Part shown: in pieces, positions 28,376 to 37,567 of the stretch
How the letters are laid out: each line of letters opens with the position of its first letter
Numbering within the stretch: the stretch's first letter is position 1
Source of the DNA: an uncultured Helicobacter sp.
Lineage (GTDB): Bacteria > Campylobacterota > Campylobacteria > Campylobacterales > Helicobacteraceae
Direction of reading: 5' to 3'
DNA length: 64,000 nt
NCBI RefSeq assembly: GCF_947367035.1
Contig: NZ_CANBCA010000002.1
Coordinates: 1-64,000, forward strand
Notes under the pieces: model-generated
Databases searched by the model: none
What the model saw: only the letters and a program-made list of their open reading frames with translations
Told to the model about the DNA's origin: nothing
Program-made: the position numbers and the translations under genes

Positions 28376-30075
28376 AACTTATAAGATTCCTAATCTTTCT
28401 ATTTATTCTATTAACAAGTGCGTTAAGTGAGGAACTAGTAGAAGAAATAAAAGCTATCAAACAGCTGGATTCTCAAATCATTGAAGCAGATAATTTCTTA
28501 AATAATCCCAATAATTTATGGATGAAAAAATATTCCAACTATCAGGCTTACCAACAAGCAATTTTTAATGTTATGCAAACACAAAATGAAATTGACCTTT
28601 TAGAAAAACAACCCAAAAGCTTTGAAAAACAAAATCAGCTTAATATTTTAGAACGTAACTTAACTGCATTAGAACAGCAAAAGGAAGTTTTGGGCATCTA
28701 TAAAGATTCTCCTTTTCGCGAACTGACAGAAGCTAAAAAGTTCGAAGAAGCACCCAATGTTACAAACCTCCTACTTATTGCGCGCGCTTATTCTTATATC
28801 AAAAAAGTTGATTCGGAATTAACTATTTTGCGACACAATCATCAATCTCTAAAAGAAAATCTAAAATATCTTAAGCAAAAAGAGGAATCTCTTAATAAAC
28901 TTTTAGAGATTTATAACACCACATCAAATTTAAACAAACTCTATAATCTTTGCAGCTCTGATTATTGTCTATTTCCCAACAAAGAAGCTATTATTAAAAC
29001 TTATCAGGCAAATAATAACGCCTTAACTGTGCTTGAAACTACACAAGAAGTCTTTAGCACAACCTTAGAAATATTTACCAAAGAAATGGAGGAAACCAAA
29101 ACACACTTAAAAACTCAAATTAAAGAACAATTTATCAAAAGTATTTATGTTGGCATTACGATTCTAATTCTCATTGGAATTGCTTTTTCTCTCAAGGTTG
29201 GAGTGCGTAAGTATATCCACGATAACGAACGTATCTATACGACAAACAAAATTATCAACTTCCTCAATATTACCCTTATTATCTTGCTCTTGCTCTTTGC
29301 TTATTTGGATAATGTAAGCTATCTCGTAACGGTGCTTGGATTTGCATCTGCAGGTTTAGCAATTGCAATGAAAGACCTTTTTATGTCTGTTTTAGGCTGG
29401 ATTGTAATTGTCGTGGGCGGTTCTGTGCACGCAGGAGATAGAATCAAGGTTATTAAAGAAGGCGCGATTTATGTGGGCGATGTGCTAGACATTTCTGTCC
29501 TTAGAATTACACTTTATGAGGATATTACACTAACAACCTACAAAGAAAACCGCAGAGCGGGGCGGATTATTTTTATTCCTAATAACTTCGTCTTTACAAC
29601 AATGTTTTCCAACTATACACACGGGGGAATGAAAACAGTTTGGGACGGAATTGATTTCACTATTACTTTTGATTCTAACCACGAAAGAGCTTGTCATATC
29701 GCAAGAGAATGTGCCAAAAAATATGCTAAAGGCTATACAGATAGCACACGCAAACAATTCATTAAAATGCGTGACCGCTTCAGTTTGCGCAATACCAATG
29801 TAGAGCCAAGAGTCTTTAGTCTGCTTGAACCAAATGGAATCCGCATTTCTGTATGGTATCTAACGAATGCTTATGCTACTTTGGCTCTGCGCAGTAGTAT
29901 CAGTGCTGAAATCATTGATGAAATCTTGCTCCAACCTGATATTCAAATTGCTTATCCTAGCACAACAATTTATGAGGGTAAGCAAAAAAATCTCTCACAC
30001 ACAAATGAAAATGAAACATTTAAAAACGTTTCTTTAAAAAGTGATGGCGAGATTCCACCACAACACTTTTTCTAA
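28372..30075 (+). CDS. MscS-family mechanosensitive channel with long periplasmic N terminus
   Basis: 567 residues. A signal peptide (1-19) and a 230-residue helical, coiled-coil-rich region lead into membrane segments at about 258-276, 297-311 and 317-350. The last of these (LGFASAGLAIAMKDLFMSVLGW) is the pore-lining MscS TM3, followed by the beta-domain (VHAGDRIKV, IFIPNNFVFTTMFSNYT). The expected role is osmotic-shock release at the inner membrane. It overlaps aroB by 4 bases. Two cysteines in the periplasmic region (LCSSDYC) could form a disulfide. Confidence 0.88.
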   Translation: MKLIRFLIFLFILLTSALSEELVEEIKAIKQLDSQIIEADNFLNNPNNLWMKKYSNYQAYQQAIFNVMQTQNEIDLLEKQPKSFEKQNQLNILERNLTALEQQKEVLGIYKDSPFRELTEAKKFEEAPNVTNLLLIARAYSYIKKVDSELTILRHNHQSLKENLKYLKQKEESLNKLLEIYNTTSNLNKLYNLCSSDYCLFPNKEAIIKTYQANNNALTVLETTQEVFSTTLEIFTKEMEETKTHLKTQIKEQFIKSIYVGITILILIGIAFSLKVGVRKYIHDNERIYTTNKIINFLNITLIILLLLFAYLDNVSYLVTVLGFASAGLAIAMKDLFMSVLGWIVIVVGGSVHAGDRIKVIKEGAIYVGDVLDISVLRITLYEDITLTTYKENRRAGRIIFIPNNFVFTTMFSNYTHGGMKTVWDGIDFTITFDSNHERACHIARECAKKYAKGYTDSTRKQFIKMRDRFSLRNTNVEPRVFSLLEPNGIRISVWYLTNAYATLALRSSISAEIIDEILLQPDIQIAYPSTTIYEGKQKNLSHTNENETFKNVSLKSDGEIPPQHFF

Positions 30076-30084
30076 AGAATCCTA

Positions 30085-31383
30085 ATGCAAAAACAAAAAG
30101 TTTATTTTAAAACCTTTGGTTGTCGCACGAATGTATTTGATACACAAGTGATGATAAATGCGTTAAAGGATTTCAGTCAAACACCTTATGAAGAAGAAAG
30201 TGATATTGTCATTGTTAATTCTTGTGCCGTAACCAATAATGCAGAAAGCGGAGTTAGAAACTATATCAACCGACTACAAGGAGAAGGTAAAAAGATTTAT
30301 TTTACGGGTTGCGGCACACAAACACAAGGACAAAATCTACTAGATAAAGGTCTAGTCTTTGGTGTCTTTGGGCATTCTCATAAAGAAAATATCAATGCAA
30401 TTTTAAAACAAAAGACTTCCTTTTACTTAAACGATAATTTAAAAAGCTTAGAAAATGAAATTTTGGGTGATTTTATCGGGAAAAGTCGTGCCTTTATCAA
30501 AATCCAAGAGGGTTGCGATTTTGCTTGTTCGTATTGCATTATCCCAAGTGTGCGCGGTAAAGCGCGTAGCTTCACACAAGAAAAGATATTTTCACAAATC
30601 AGCCAACTTGCCCAAAAAGGATTTACTGAATTTATCTTAACAGGCACAAATATAGGCAGTTGGGGCAAAGAATTTGGCAAAAATATCGCAACTTTAATAG
30701 AATCTCTCTGTGAGATTCCAAACTTAAAACGTCTTAGAATCGGTAGCTTAGAACCTTCACAAATTGATGAACACTTTTTAAATGTGCTAGATAATCCAAA
30801 GATTGAACGTCATTTACATATTGCTCTACAACATACTGCACCTAAAATGTTAAAAATTATGAATCGTTTAAATACCTTTGATACAGATTTAGAGCTTTTG
30901 ACCTTGTTAGCTGATAGAGGCTTTGCATTAGGAAGTGATTTTATTGTTGGACACCCAGGAGAAAGTGAAGAAATATGGCAAGAGGCTTTTGTAAATTTTT
31001 CTCTTCTGCCCTTGACACATTTGCATAGCTTCATTTATAGTCCGCGCGACAACACACCTTCTGCCAAACTCCGAGATAAGATTCATCACAATATTGCAAA
31101 ACAAAGAAAACAACAAATTGAATCTCAAATTGTAAAGAATAATTTAAAATTCAGAGAAAACTTAAAAATACAAAACAAAACACTCAATGTCTTAATAGAG
31201 AATGTTACTACAAAAGATTCAGAATCTAACAGCCAAAGTCCTTGTCTCATACATATTGCACACGGTTTTGATGAATATTACAACAAAGTGCAGATTCACA
31301 CGCAAAATCCTATCTACAAAGACAGCTGGATTCCACTTACACACTTCACACCAAAAATGGACAAAAACTATGCAGAAATTTAA
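30085..31383 (+). CDS. mtaB: tRNA (t6A37) methylthiotransferase MtaB
   Basis: Radical SAM enzyme making ms2t6A37 in ANN-decoding tRNAs. 432 residues: N-terminal UPF0004 domain with cysteines in FGCRTN, NSCAVT and TGCGTQ; radical SAM cluster CDFACSYC (CX3CX2C); and a C-terminal region. TGTNIG in place of the MiaB pattern, and the overall length, favour MtaB over MiaB or RimO. It corresponds to H. pylori HP0285. It overlaps the next gene by 14 bases. Confidence 0.9.
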   Translation: MQKQKVYFKTFGCRTNVFDTQVMINALKDFSQTPYEEESDIVIVNSCAVTNNAESGVRNYINRLQGEGKKIYFTGCGTQTQGQNLLDKGLVFGVFGHSHKENINAILKQKTSFYLNDNLKSLENEILGDFIGKSRAFIKIQEGCDFACSYCIIPSVRGKARSFTQEKIFSQISQLAQKGFTEFILTGTNIGSWGKEFGKNIATLIESLCEIPNLKRLRIGSLEPSQIDEHFLNVLDNPKIERHLHIALQHTAPKMLKIMNRLNTFDTDLELLTLLADRGFALGSDFIVGHPGESEEIWQEAFVNFSLLPLTHLHSFIYSPRDNTPSAKLRDKIHHNIAKQRKQQIESQIVKNNLKFRENLKIQNKTLNVLIENVTTKDSESNSQSPCLIHIAHGFDEYYNKVQIHTQNPIYKDSWIPLTHFTPKMDKNYAEI

Positions 31384-33070
31384 AAATTTGTATTTTGGAA
31401 TCTTTGCGATTCTATTAGCATTAGCTTTATTCTTTATTTTCTCTCTTAAAAGTAAGCCAATATTAATTAGTGCGACCCATTCACAGACTATCACACAAAA
31501 TACACTCCCAAAAGTTGCAATCATCAAAGGAGATTATTTATACTTCACATTAAATAACAAAGAATACAAAGTTGCCAAGAGTAGCATCAATCTACAAGAA
31601 TTTGGACAAAAAGTGCCTTTAGAAATCAAAAGTAATTTTGATTTATTGCAAAACTTAACGGAAATTGCAATCATCTTTATTGCTTTGCTCGTGATTTTGT
31701 TTTTTTTCTCAAACTTTAAAAAGATAAAATCACAGAATATTACAAGCCAAAACTCTCCAAAATACAAAAATCCCAAGGAATCTTATGAAAATACTGCGAA
31801 ATCTTTTGTTAATGAAGCTTTTAACCTGCATTATATCCAACCCATTACTTCAAACCTTACTTTTGAAGATGTTGCAGGCATTAGCGAAGCTAAAAATGAA
31901 TTAGAAGAAATTATTGATTATTTAAAATCACCTAAAAAATATCAAGATTTTGGCGTAAAACTACCCAAAGGCGTATTACTAGTTGGCGTTCCGGGTGTGG
32001 GTAAAACACTGATTGCCAAAGCATTAGCAGGAGAAGCAAAAGTGCCATTTTTTTATCAAAGTGGTGCAAGCTTTGTGCAAATTTATGTTGGTATGGGAGC
32101 AAAACGTGTCCATGATTTATTTACAAAAGCCAAACTCAATGCTCCCTCTATTATTTTCATAGATGAAATTGATGCTGTAGGAAAAGCGCGTGGCGGTATG
32201 CGAAACGATGAGAGAGAAGCAACACTCAATCAACTTTTAACAGAAATGGACGGCTTTGAAGATAGTTCAGGAGTTATGGTTATTGGTGCGACCAATAATG
32301 TAGAATCTCTAGATGATGCTTTGTTGCGAAGTGGTAGATTCGATAGACGCATTTTTGTAGAACTGCCTGATTTGCAAGAGAGAATTAAAATTTTAAAAGT
32401 GCATACGCGCAATAAAACTTGCAATTTTGACTTTGAAGAGATTTCAAAACTCTGCGTAGGTTTTAGTGGTGCAGCCCTTGCATCACTAATTAATGAAGCT
32501 GCATTATACGCGATTAAACGCAATTCTAACACTATTACCAAAGAAGATATTTTGAATGTGCGAGACAAAGTAATGTTAGGTGTGCGCAAGAAATTAAGCT
32601 TTAGCGATAAAGAAAAGGAAATTCTAGCTTATTATCAAGCAGCGAAAGCCTTTAGCGCATATTCCTTGGAAATACCTTTTGAGAAAGCAACCCTAATGAG
32701 TGATGGTTTAAAATCTATTGATAAAGAATTTTTGAGTAAAAATGAAATAGAAAGTAAAATCAAAATTTACCTATCAGGAATCGCAGTACTTGAATTGCTC
32801 TACCAAGAGCGCTATTCCCACGCTAAAGAAGACTTAAATACCGCAAAAACCTTAGCACGTCAAATGGTAGAATCCTATGGTATGGGAGAATACTTATTAG
32901 GACGAGAAGAAGATGTGCTAAAGATTTTAGAAGAATGCAAAAATGAACGTTTTGTGTTTTTTAAAAATTATCGTGCAATTTTGGAAAGCATCAAAACTTC
33001 CTTACTCCTCAATGAAAAACTAGAATATAATGAAATTGGGCAATTAGTCCAAGCACAATTTAATGGATAA
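31370..33070 (+). CDS. FtsH-like membrane AAA+ ATPase lacking the protease zinc motif
   Basis: 566 residues: two N-terminal membrane segments (about 8-25 and 97-113) around a small periplasmic domain, then a full FtsH AAA module with Walker A GVPGVGKT (206-213), Walker B IIFIDEID (261-268), and second-region-of-homology SGRFDRR (321-327). Where FtsH has HEAGH, this protein has YQAAK (about 422-426), so zinc proteolysis should be lost. It corresponds by position to HP0286 and to the Campylobacter 'membrane-bound ATPase' next to mtaB. I chose the ATG at 31370, which gives a normal signal anchor; an open extension upstream is just mtaB read in another frame. Confidence 0.9.
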   Translation: MQKFKNLYFGIFAILLALALFFIFSLKSKPILISATHSQTITQNTLPKVAIIKGDYLYFTLNNKEYKVAKSSINLQEFGQKVPLEIKSNFDLLQNLTEIAIIFIALLVILFFFSNFKKIKSQNITSQNSPKYKNPKESYENTAKSFVNEAFNLHYIQPITSNLTFEDVAGISEAKNELEEIIDYLKSPKKYQDFGVKLPKGVLLVGVPGVGKTLIAKALAGEAKVPFFYQSGASFVQIYVGMGAKRVHDLFTKAKLNAPSIIFIDEIDAVGKARGGMRNDEREATLNQLLTEMDGFEDSSGVMVIGATNNVESLDDALLRSGRFDRRIFVELPDLQERIKILKVHTRNKTCNFDFEEISKLCVGFSGAALASLINEAALYAIKRNSNTITKEDILNVRDKVMLGVRKKLSFSDKEKEILAYYQAAKAFSAYSLEIPFEKATLMSDGLKSIDKEFLSKNEIESKIKIYLSGIAVLELLYQERYSHAKEDLNTAKTLARQMVESYGMGEYLLGREEDVLKILEECKNERFVFFKNYRAILESIKTSLLLNEKLEYNEIGQLVQAQFNG

Positions 33071-33076
33071 ATCGTA

Positions 33077-33397
33077 ATGAAATCTTTTGGTTTTGTAAAT
33101 TTAGAATCCTTAACGATTCCATCATCTCTCTTAAATGATTTTTGTGTTATTGGCATAAAAAAACATTGTATGCAAGCCATTACCTATACTTTTGATGCAC
33201 TTATCTCCCACAAACGGATAGAAAATTTAATCTTAATTGAACCAATGATAAATTTAAATTCCCTCTCTCCACAATTCAATACAATTATTTCTTATGGTTG
33301 CAAAGTTTATAGCTATTTTACGAGTGAAAGAGAGATTAATTTACAAACTTACAAAATTTTCACGCAATTTGGCTTAGTCATTATTGCTAAAATATAA
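33077..33397 (+). CDS. Conserved hypothetical protein (HP0287-like position)
   Basis: 106 residues, soluble and mixed alpha/beta, no signal peptide. I do not recognise a domain. It follows the FtsH-like gene by 6 bases and ends the aroB block; the same position in H. pylori is held by HP0287. The neighbourhood suggests co-transcription with the FtsH-like ATPase, and it may be an accessory factor (inference). Confidence 0.65.
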   Translation: MKSFGFVNLESLTIPSSLLNDFCVIGIKKHCMQAITYTFDALISHKRIENLILIEPMINLNSLSPQFNTIISYGCKVYSYFTSEREINLQTYKIFTQFGLVIIAKI

Positions 33398-33423
33398 AAT
33401 TTTTAGGATTCTATATTTATAAC

Positions 33424-33771
33424 TTAATAAGCACGTTTTTTATAACATTCAATCTCAATCTCATAAGCGATAGGATTCGCTCTTTCATTACCATTGTTGA
33501 AATTTTGAAAATATAATTTAATTTCTACAAAAGTCCCGGGTAATAAATTCTTGAAAGTTCCGTATTTACCCATACCAAATACTCCACAATCATCTAATTC
33601 AATTTCTGTATTGGGCAAAACTTGCACAACGATAGAATCTCCATAAATAGAATCCACCGTGATAGTTTTATTCGTATTATCCACACTTGCAATTGTGCCT
33701 TCTAATTTAAAGCTATCTCCCCACGCCAATGCGCTCAAACAGAACACTAAAGCAAATTTAAATATTCGCAT
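33424..33771 (-). CDS. Secreted small beta-protein, tandem paralogue 2
   Basis: 115 residues with a signal peptide (about 1-18). The mature part has the pattern GTIASVDNTNKTITVDS...VVQVLPNTEIELDDCGVFG...GTFVEI seen in DUF5666-like OB-fold proteins, and ends ECYKKRAY. It shares the DDCG(L/V)FG block and a cysteine five residues before a C-terminal RAY with its neighbour at 33780-34112, and is clearly a tandem duplicate. The two cysteines could pair in the periplasm. Function unknown. Confidence 0.75.
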   Translation of the reverse strand: MRIFKFALVFCLSALAWGDSFKLEGTIASVDNTNKTITVDSIYGDSIVVQVLPNTEIELDDCGVFGMGKYGTFKNLLPGTFVEIKLYFQNFNNGNERANPIAYEIEIECYKKRAY

Positions 33772-33779
33772 AAGATTTC

Positions 33780-34112
33780 CTAATAAGCCCTTCTACCGCA
33801 CTTCCATTCTATCTCTTGCGCTCCAAATACTTGCCCTTGAGGATAACCATCAATCTCAACAAACATTCCGGGTTTTAAAGCTGCAAAATTATGATAAGTA
33901 TCATTACCAAATAGTCCACAATCATCGCCTTTTAATTTTGTATAAGGAAAAACTTGTACAACCATATTGCTACCATTCATTCCGGAAATTGTAATTGTTT
34001 TGTTGGCATTATTGACACTAACAATTTGTCCTTGTATGTCCATATCTGCAAAAGCTGGGATACTAATTGCTATACCAAATAACACTGCTACAACGACTTT
34101 TAAAAACTTCAT
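33780..34112 (-). CDS. Secreted small beta-protein, tandem paralogue 1
   Basis: 110 residues with a signal peptide (about 1-22, ending AFA). Mature sequence GQIVSVNNANKTITISG...VVQVFPYTKLKGDDCGLFG...GMFVEIDG and C-terminal WKCGRRAY. It is a paralogue of the next gene (8-base gap). The repeated 'ktItv' pattern suggests an OB-like or SH3-like beta barrel that binds a ligand or metal outside the cytoplasm. I cannot assign a function. Ribosome binding site AAAGGAG precedes the ATG. Confidence 0.75.
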   Translation of the reverse strand: MKFLKVVVAVLFGIAISIPAFADMDIQGQIVSVNNANKTITISGMNGSNMVVQVFPYTKLKGDDCGLFGNDTYHNFAALKPGMFVEIDGYPQGQVFGAQEIEWKCGRRAY

Positions 34113-34202
34113 TATAAACTCCTTTGAAATTCATTGGGTAAAATTTTAATCAATTATTGTTAGTTTTTTGTTAAGATTCTACAAATTTTTTAAAGGTCTA
34201 CT

Positions 34203-35156
34203 TTGGAATCTATTATTAACCAAAACACTCTTATGTTAGCTCCTCTAGCCGGCTATAGTGATTTACCCTTTCGTGAGGTGGTTAAAAAATTCGGTGCAGA
34301 CATCACGGTTAGTGAAATGATTAGCGTTCATGCGCTTGCTTTTAAAAACAAAAAAACACTTAAAATGGTAGAAAAATCTCCTCTTGAAAATCCTTTTGCC
34401 TTGCAGATTGCAGGCAACGATATGGACATTATCACACGTGCAGTTGAACGGCTAAATCCTTTGAAAGAAAACATTCAAATCTTGGATTTAAATTGTGGTT
34501 GTCCTGCTCCAAAAGTTTCCAATCACGGGAGTGGAAGCTCTTTACTAAAGGATTTAAATAAGCTTGTAGAAATTTTAAAGTTAATCAGAAAAGTGAGTGA
34601 AATTCCTTATTTAAGCGTCAAAGTGCGATTAGGCTTTGATAAAAAAATCCCATTAGAAATTGCAAATGCTCTTAATGATGCGCCTATTAATTATGCTGTG
34701 GTGCATGGTCGCACAAAAACAGATGGATATAAAAAAGAGCGAATAGATTATGATTCCATTGCTTTAATGAAACAAATTTTATATGTGCCACTCATTGCAA
34801 ATGGTGAAATCAATAATGTGCAGAAAAGTCAAGAAGTTTTAAAGCATACTGGTGCAGATGGGCTTATGATTGGGCGCGCAGCTGTGGAAAAGCCGTGGAT
34901 TTTTACCCAAATCAAAGAGGGATTACAAGATGAAACCATAGAACTACGACAAAAAGTAAGTTTAGAACATTTTAATCGCACGATTTCTTTTAGAGGCGAT
35001 TATGGAGCAATTATGTTTCGTAAGAACTTACACGCTTATTCTAAAGGATTAAAAGGCGCAAGCGAATTTAGAATGCTTGTAAATACTATTACTAACCCTA
35101 CTCTTATGCGAGAAGCAATAATAGAGTTTTTTAGCACCACTACATTTGAACATTAG
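34203..35156 (+). CDS. dusB: tRNA-dihydrouridine synthase
   Basis: FMN-dependent reduction of uridine to dihydrouridine in tRNA. 317 residues with LAPLAGYSDLPFRE, the catalytic cysteine in LNCGCPAPKV, VKVRLGFD, HGRTKTDGYK and ANGEI, GADGLMIGRAA. The start is a TTG at 34203 with AAAGG six bases upstream; the next ATG, ten codons later, would cut into the conserved N-terminal strand. DusB is the only Dus type common in this phylum. Confidence 0.93.
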   Translation: MESIINQNTLMLAPLAGYSDLPFREVVKKFGADITVSEMISVHALAFKNKKTLKMVEKSPLENPFALQIAGNDMDIITRAVERLNPLKENIQILDLNCGCPAPKVSNHGSGSSLLKDLNKLVEILKLIRKVSEIPYLSVKVRLGFDKKIPLEIANALNDAPINYAVVHGRTKTDGYKKERIDYDSIALMKQILYVPLIANGEINNVQKSQEVLKHTGADGLMIGRAAVEKPWIFTQIKEGLQDETIELRQKVSLEHFNRTISFRGDYGAIMFRKNLHAYSKGLKGASEFRMLVNTITNPTLMREAIIEFFSTTTFEH

Positions 35157-35173
35157 TTTAATTAGTATTTCAA

Positions 35174-35198
35174 ATTGAATATTTATTCAATATTCAAT
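35174..35198. terminator. 10-bp inverted repeat between convergent dusB and radical SAM gene
   Basis: ATTGAATATT (35174-35183), loop TATTC, AATATTCAAT (35189-35198). Perfect and AT-only apart from one G/C pair per arm. It overlaps the stop codon of the minus-strand gene. It is probably a bidirectional end of transcription. Confidence 0.45.
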
Positions 35199-36149
35199 AC
35201 CTGCATTTCTTAAAGCATCACGAATTGCACGCATTTGAATATTCTTATCAAAGCACCATTTAGGTGCAAGTAAGGTATTATCACGCACACCAGCACTTAC
35301 ACGATGAATGACAATATTTTTAGGAATCCTCTTTAAAGATTCCACAATCAAATCAATATAATCGTTTAAAGAGATTGGTTTATATTCACCTTTTTCATAC
35401 AAATTTGCCAAAATTGTTTTTTCAATAATATAAAGTGGATGAATCTTAATCCCATCACTTCCCCATTTGATAACAGATTCCAAACTATACAACATCATTT
35501 CTTTTGTCTCTTTGGGCAAACCATAAATAATATGCGAACAGGTTTTCAAACCACGATTTTTGCTTTCTTTTATCCAATATTCCATATTTTCTGTGCTATG
35601 CCCACGATTAATGAATTTTAAGGTTTCATCATAAACGGATTGGATTCCATATTCTATCCAAATTTCCTGCCCCCTCTTTTGTGCCAAATCCCCTAAAAAA
35701 TCAAGTAATTTTAAATCCACACTATCTGTGCGAGTGCCTATGGACATTCCTATGACATTAGGTAAATTTAATGCTGTAGTATAAAGTTTTTCTAAAGTTT
35801 CAAAAGGTGCATAAGTATTTGTAAAAGATTGAAAATAAATCATATATTTTTCTACACTAAATTTCTTACGATGAAAATCAGTTTGCCAATCATATTGACT
35901 TTGTAACTGCCTAAGTTGCATTTCCAACAACGGATTTTCAGTCATTTTGGGATTCATCTTAAGAGAAACTTTTGGTTCTTTACCCAATGTGGGTGAAAAG
36001 CTCTCATTTTTGCAAAAGATACAACCTCCACGCGCTACACTTCCATCAATATTAGGACAAGTAAAACCTGCAAGCGCAATCGGCACTTTACGCACACGCT
36101 TTCCAAATCTTCGCTTACAATAACGTCCAAAGGTTAGCATTTGTTTCAC
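35187..36149 (-). CDS. TIGR01212/YhcC-type radical SAM protein
   Basis: 320 residues. The radical SAM cysteines appear in the unusual spacing CPNIDGSVARGGCIFC (CX12CX2C) typical of the YhcC/TIGR01212 group. Later blocks YIEYGIQ-like (EIWIEYGIQSVYDETL), CSHIIYGLPKET and KIHPLYIIEKT also fit. The family is related to the Elp3 radical SAM domain and its reaction is not established. It directly follows purF (no gap), as part of a purine/redox run. Confidence 0.85.
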   Translation of the reverse strand: MKQMLTFGRYCKRRFGKRVRKVPIALAGFTCPNIDGSVARGGCIFCKNESFSPTLGKEPKVSLKMNPKMTENPLLEMQLRQLQSQYDWQTDFHRKKFSVEKYMIYFQSFTNTYAPFETLEKLYTTALNLPNVIGMSIGTRTDSVDLKLLDFLGDLAQKRGQEIWIEYGIQSVYDETLKFINRGHSTENMEYWIKESKNRGLKTCSHIIYGLPKETKEMMLYSLESVIKWGSDGIKIHPLYIIEKTILANLYEKGEYKPISLNDYIDLIVESLKRIPKNIVIHRVSAGVRDNTLLAPKWCFDKNIQMRAIRDALRNAGIEY

Positions 36150-37565
36150 TCATTCTACCTCAATATATTTACCATCAAAACAAGCTTGACAATATTGGAA
36201 ATTTTCTACACTAATACTTCGCTTCAAACCTTCAATAGACAAAAAGGATAAAGAATCTGCGCCAATAAATTTACAAACTTCCTCGTTGCTCATTTTTGCA
36301 CTAATCAAGTCTTCTACACTAGGTGTATCCACACCATAATAACAGGGGCATATGGTAGGAGGGGAAGAAATTTTCATATGAATTTCCTTAGCACCACAAT
36401 CTCGCAAAATTTTTACAATTTGACGACTTGTTGTTCCTCGCACTACAGAATCATCAATCACTATGATACGTTTATTTTCAATTAATTCACGAATTGGATT
36501 TAACTTCAGCTTTACTTTTAATTCACGAATTTGCTGCGTTGGTTCAATAAAAGTTCTTCCCACATAATGATTGCGAATAATTCCAAGCTCAAAAGGGATT
36601 TTACTTTGCTTAGAATATCCAAGTGCAGCAGCGACACCACTATCTGGCACAGGAATTACAATATCTGCTTCGACAGGATTTTCTTTTGCCAATTCTTCAC
36701 CCATATTTTTACGAATACTATAAACAAGCTTTCCAAACACGCGACTATCAGGACGTGCAAAATATACATATTCAAAAACACAAGGATGAGGACTAGGGGT
36801 CATAATACGATGAGATTCCATACCCTCTTTAGAAAACATTAGCATTTCACCCGGCTCCACATCACGTAAATATTTTGCACCAACTAAGTCAAAAGCGCAA
36901 GTTTCACTAGCAACAATATAACCTTTACTTCCATCGGGATTAATAATTTCTCCAAGGCTTAAGGGACGAAATCCGCACCTATCACGAATCACAAACATTT
37001 TTTTACGGCTTAATATTACAAAACAAAACGCTCCTTTAAGCTGTAAAACCACTTCTTTGATTCTATCTATCAAATGTTCTTGCTTAGCTCTTGCAATCAA
37101 ATGAATCAAATTTTCCGTATCCATATAACTTTGGAAAATTGCTCCCTCTTTAATAAGTTCATTACGAATTTGACGAGCATTTGTAAGATTTCCATTATGC
37201 ACGATTGCGATTTCACCCAAGTCATAACGTGCAAAGAGTGGCTGTGAATCTGCAATAGAATCATTCCCAGCGGTAGAATAACGATTATGCCCCACTGCAC
37301 TAAAGCCTTTAAGTTTGTTTAAAGTCTCATCACAGAATACTTCTGTTACTAACCCACTGTTTTTAATTGTAGTAATTTTTTCACCATTGCTTGTTGCAAT
37401 TCCTGTAGCTTCTTGCCCACGATGTTGCATTGAAAAAAGTGAGTAATACGCAATACTTGTAGCATTTTTGGCATTATAAATACCTACAACCGCACATTCT
37501 TCTTTCCAATTATTATTTTCAGAAAGCTGACTGTTAAGAATTTTATTTTTAACTAGCTTTTGCAC
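36150..37565 (-). CDS. purF: Amidophosphoribosyltransferase
   Basis: First committed step of de novo purine synthesis (PRPP plus glutamine to phosphoribosylamine). 471 residues beginning at a GTG. A short propeptide precedes the catalytic Cys24 in EECAVVGIYNA, as in PurF proteins that are processed. Glutaminase domain motifs include GHNRYSTAG and HNGNLTN, and the PRPP loop is VIDDSVVRGTTSR. It starts two bases after the dapB stop. Its presence implies de novo purine synthesis. Confidence 0.95.
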   Translation of the reverse strand: MQKLVKNKILNSQLSENNNWKEECAVVGIYNAKNATSIAYYSLFSMQHRGQEATGIATSNGEKITTIKNSGLVTEVFCDETLNKLKGFSAVGHNRYSTAGNDSIADSQPLFARYDLGEIAIVHNGNLTNARQIRNELIKEGAIFQSYMDTENLIHLIARAKQEHLIDRIKEVVLQLKGAFCFVILSRKKMFVIRDRCGFRPLSLGEIINPDGSKGYIVASETCAFDLVGAKYLRDVEPGEMLMFSKEGMESHRIMTPSPHPCVFEYVYFARPDSRVFGKLVYSIRKNMGEELAKENPVEADIVIPVPDSGVAAALGYSKQSKIPFELGIIRNHYVGRTFIEPTQQIRELKVKLKLNPIRELIENKRIIVIDDSVVRGTTSRQIVKILRDCGAKEIHMKISSPPTICPCYYGVDTPSVEDLISAKMSNEEVCKFIGADSLSFLSIEGLKRSISVENFQYCQACFDGKYIEVE

Positions 37566-37567
37566 TC

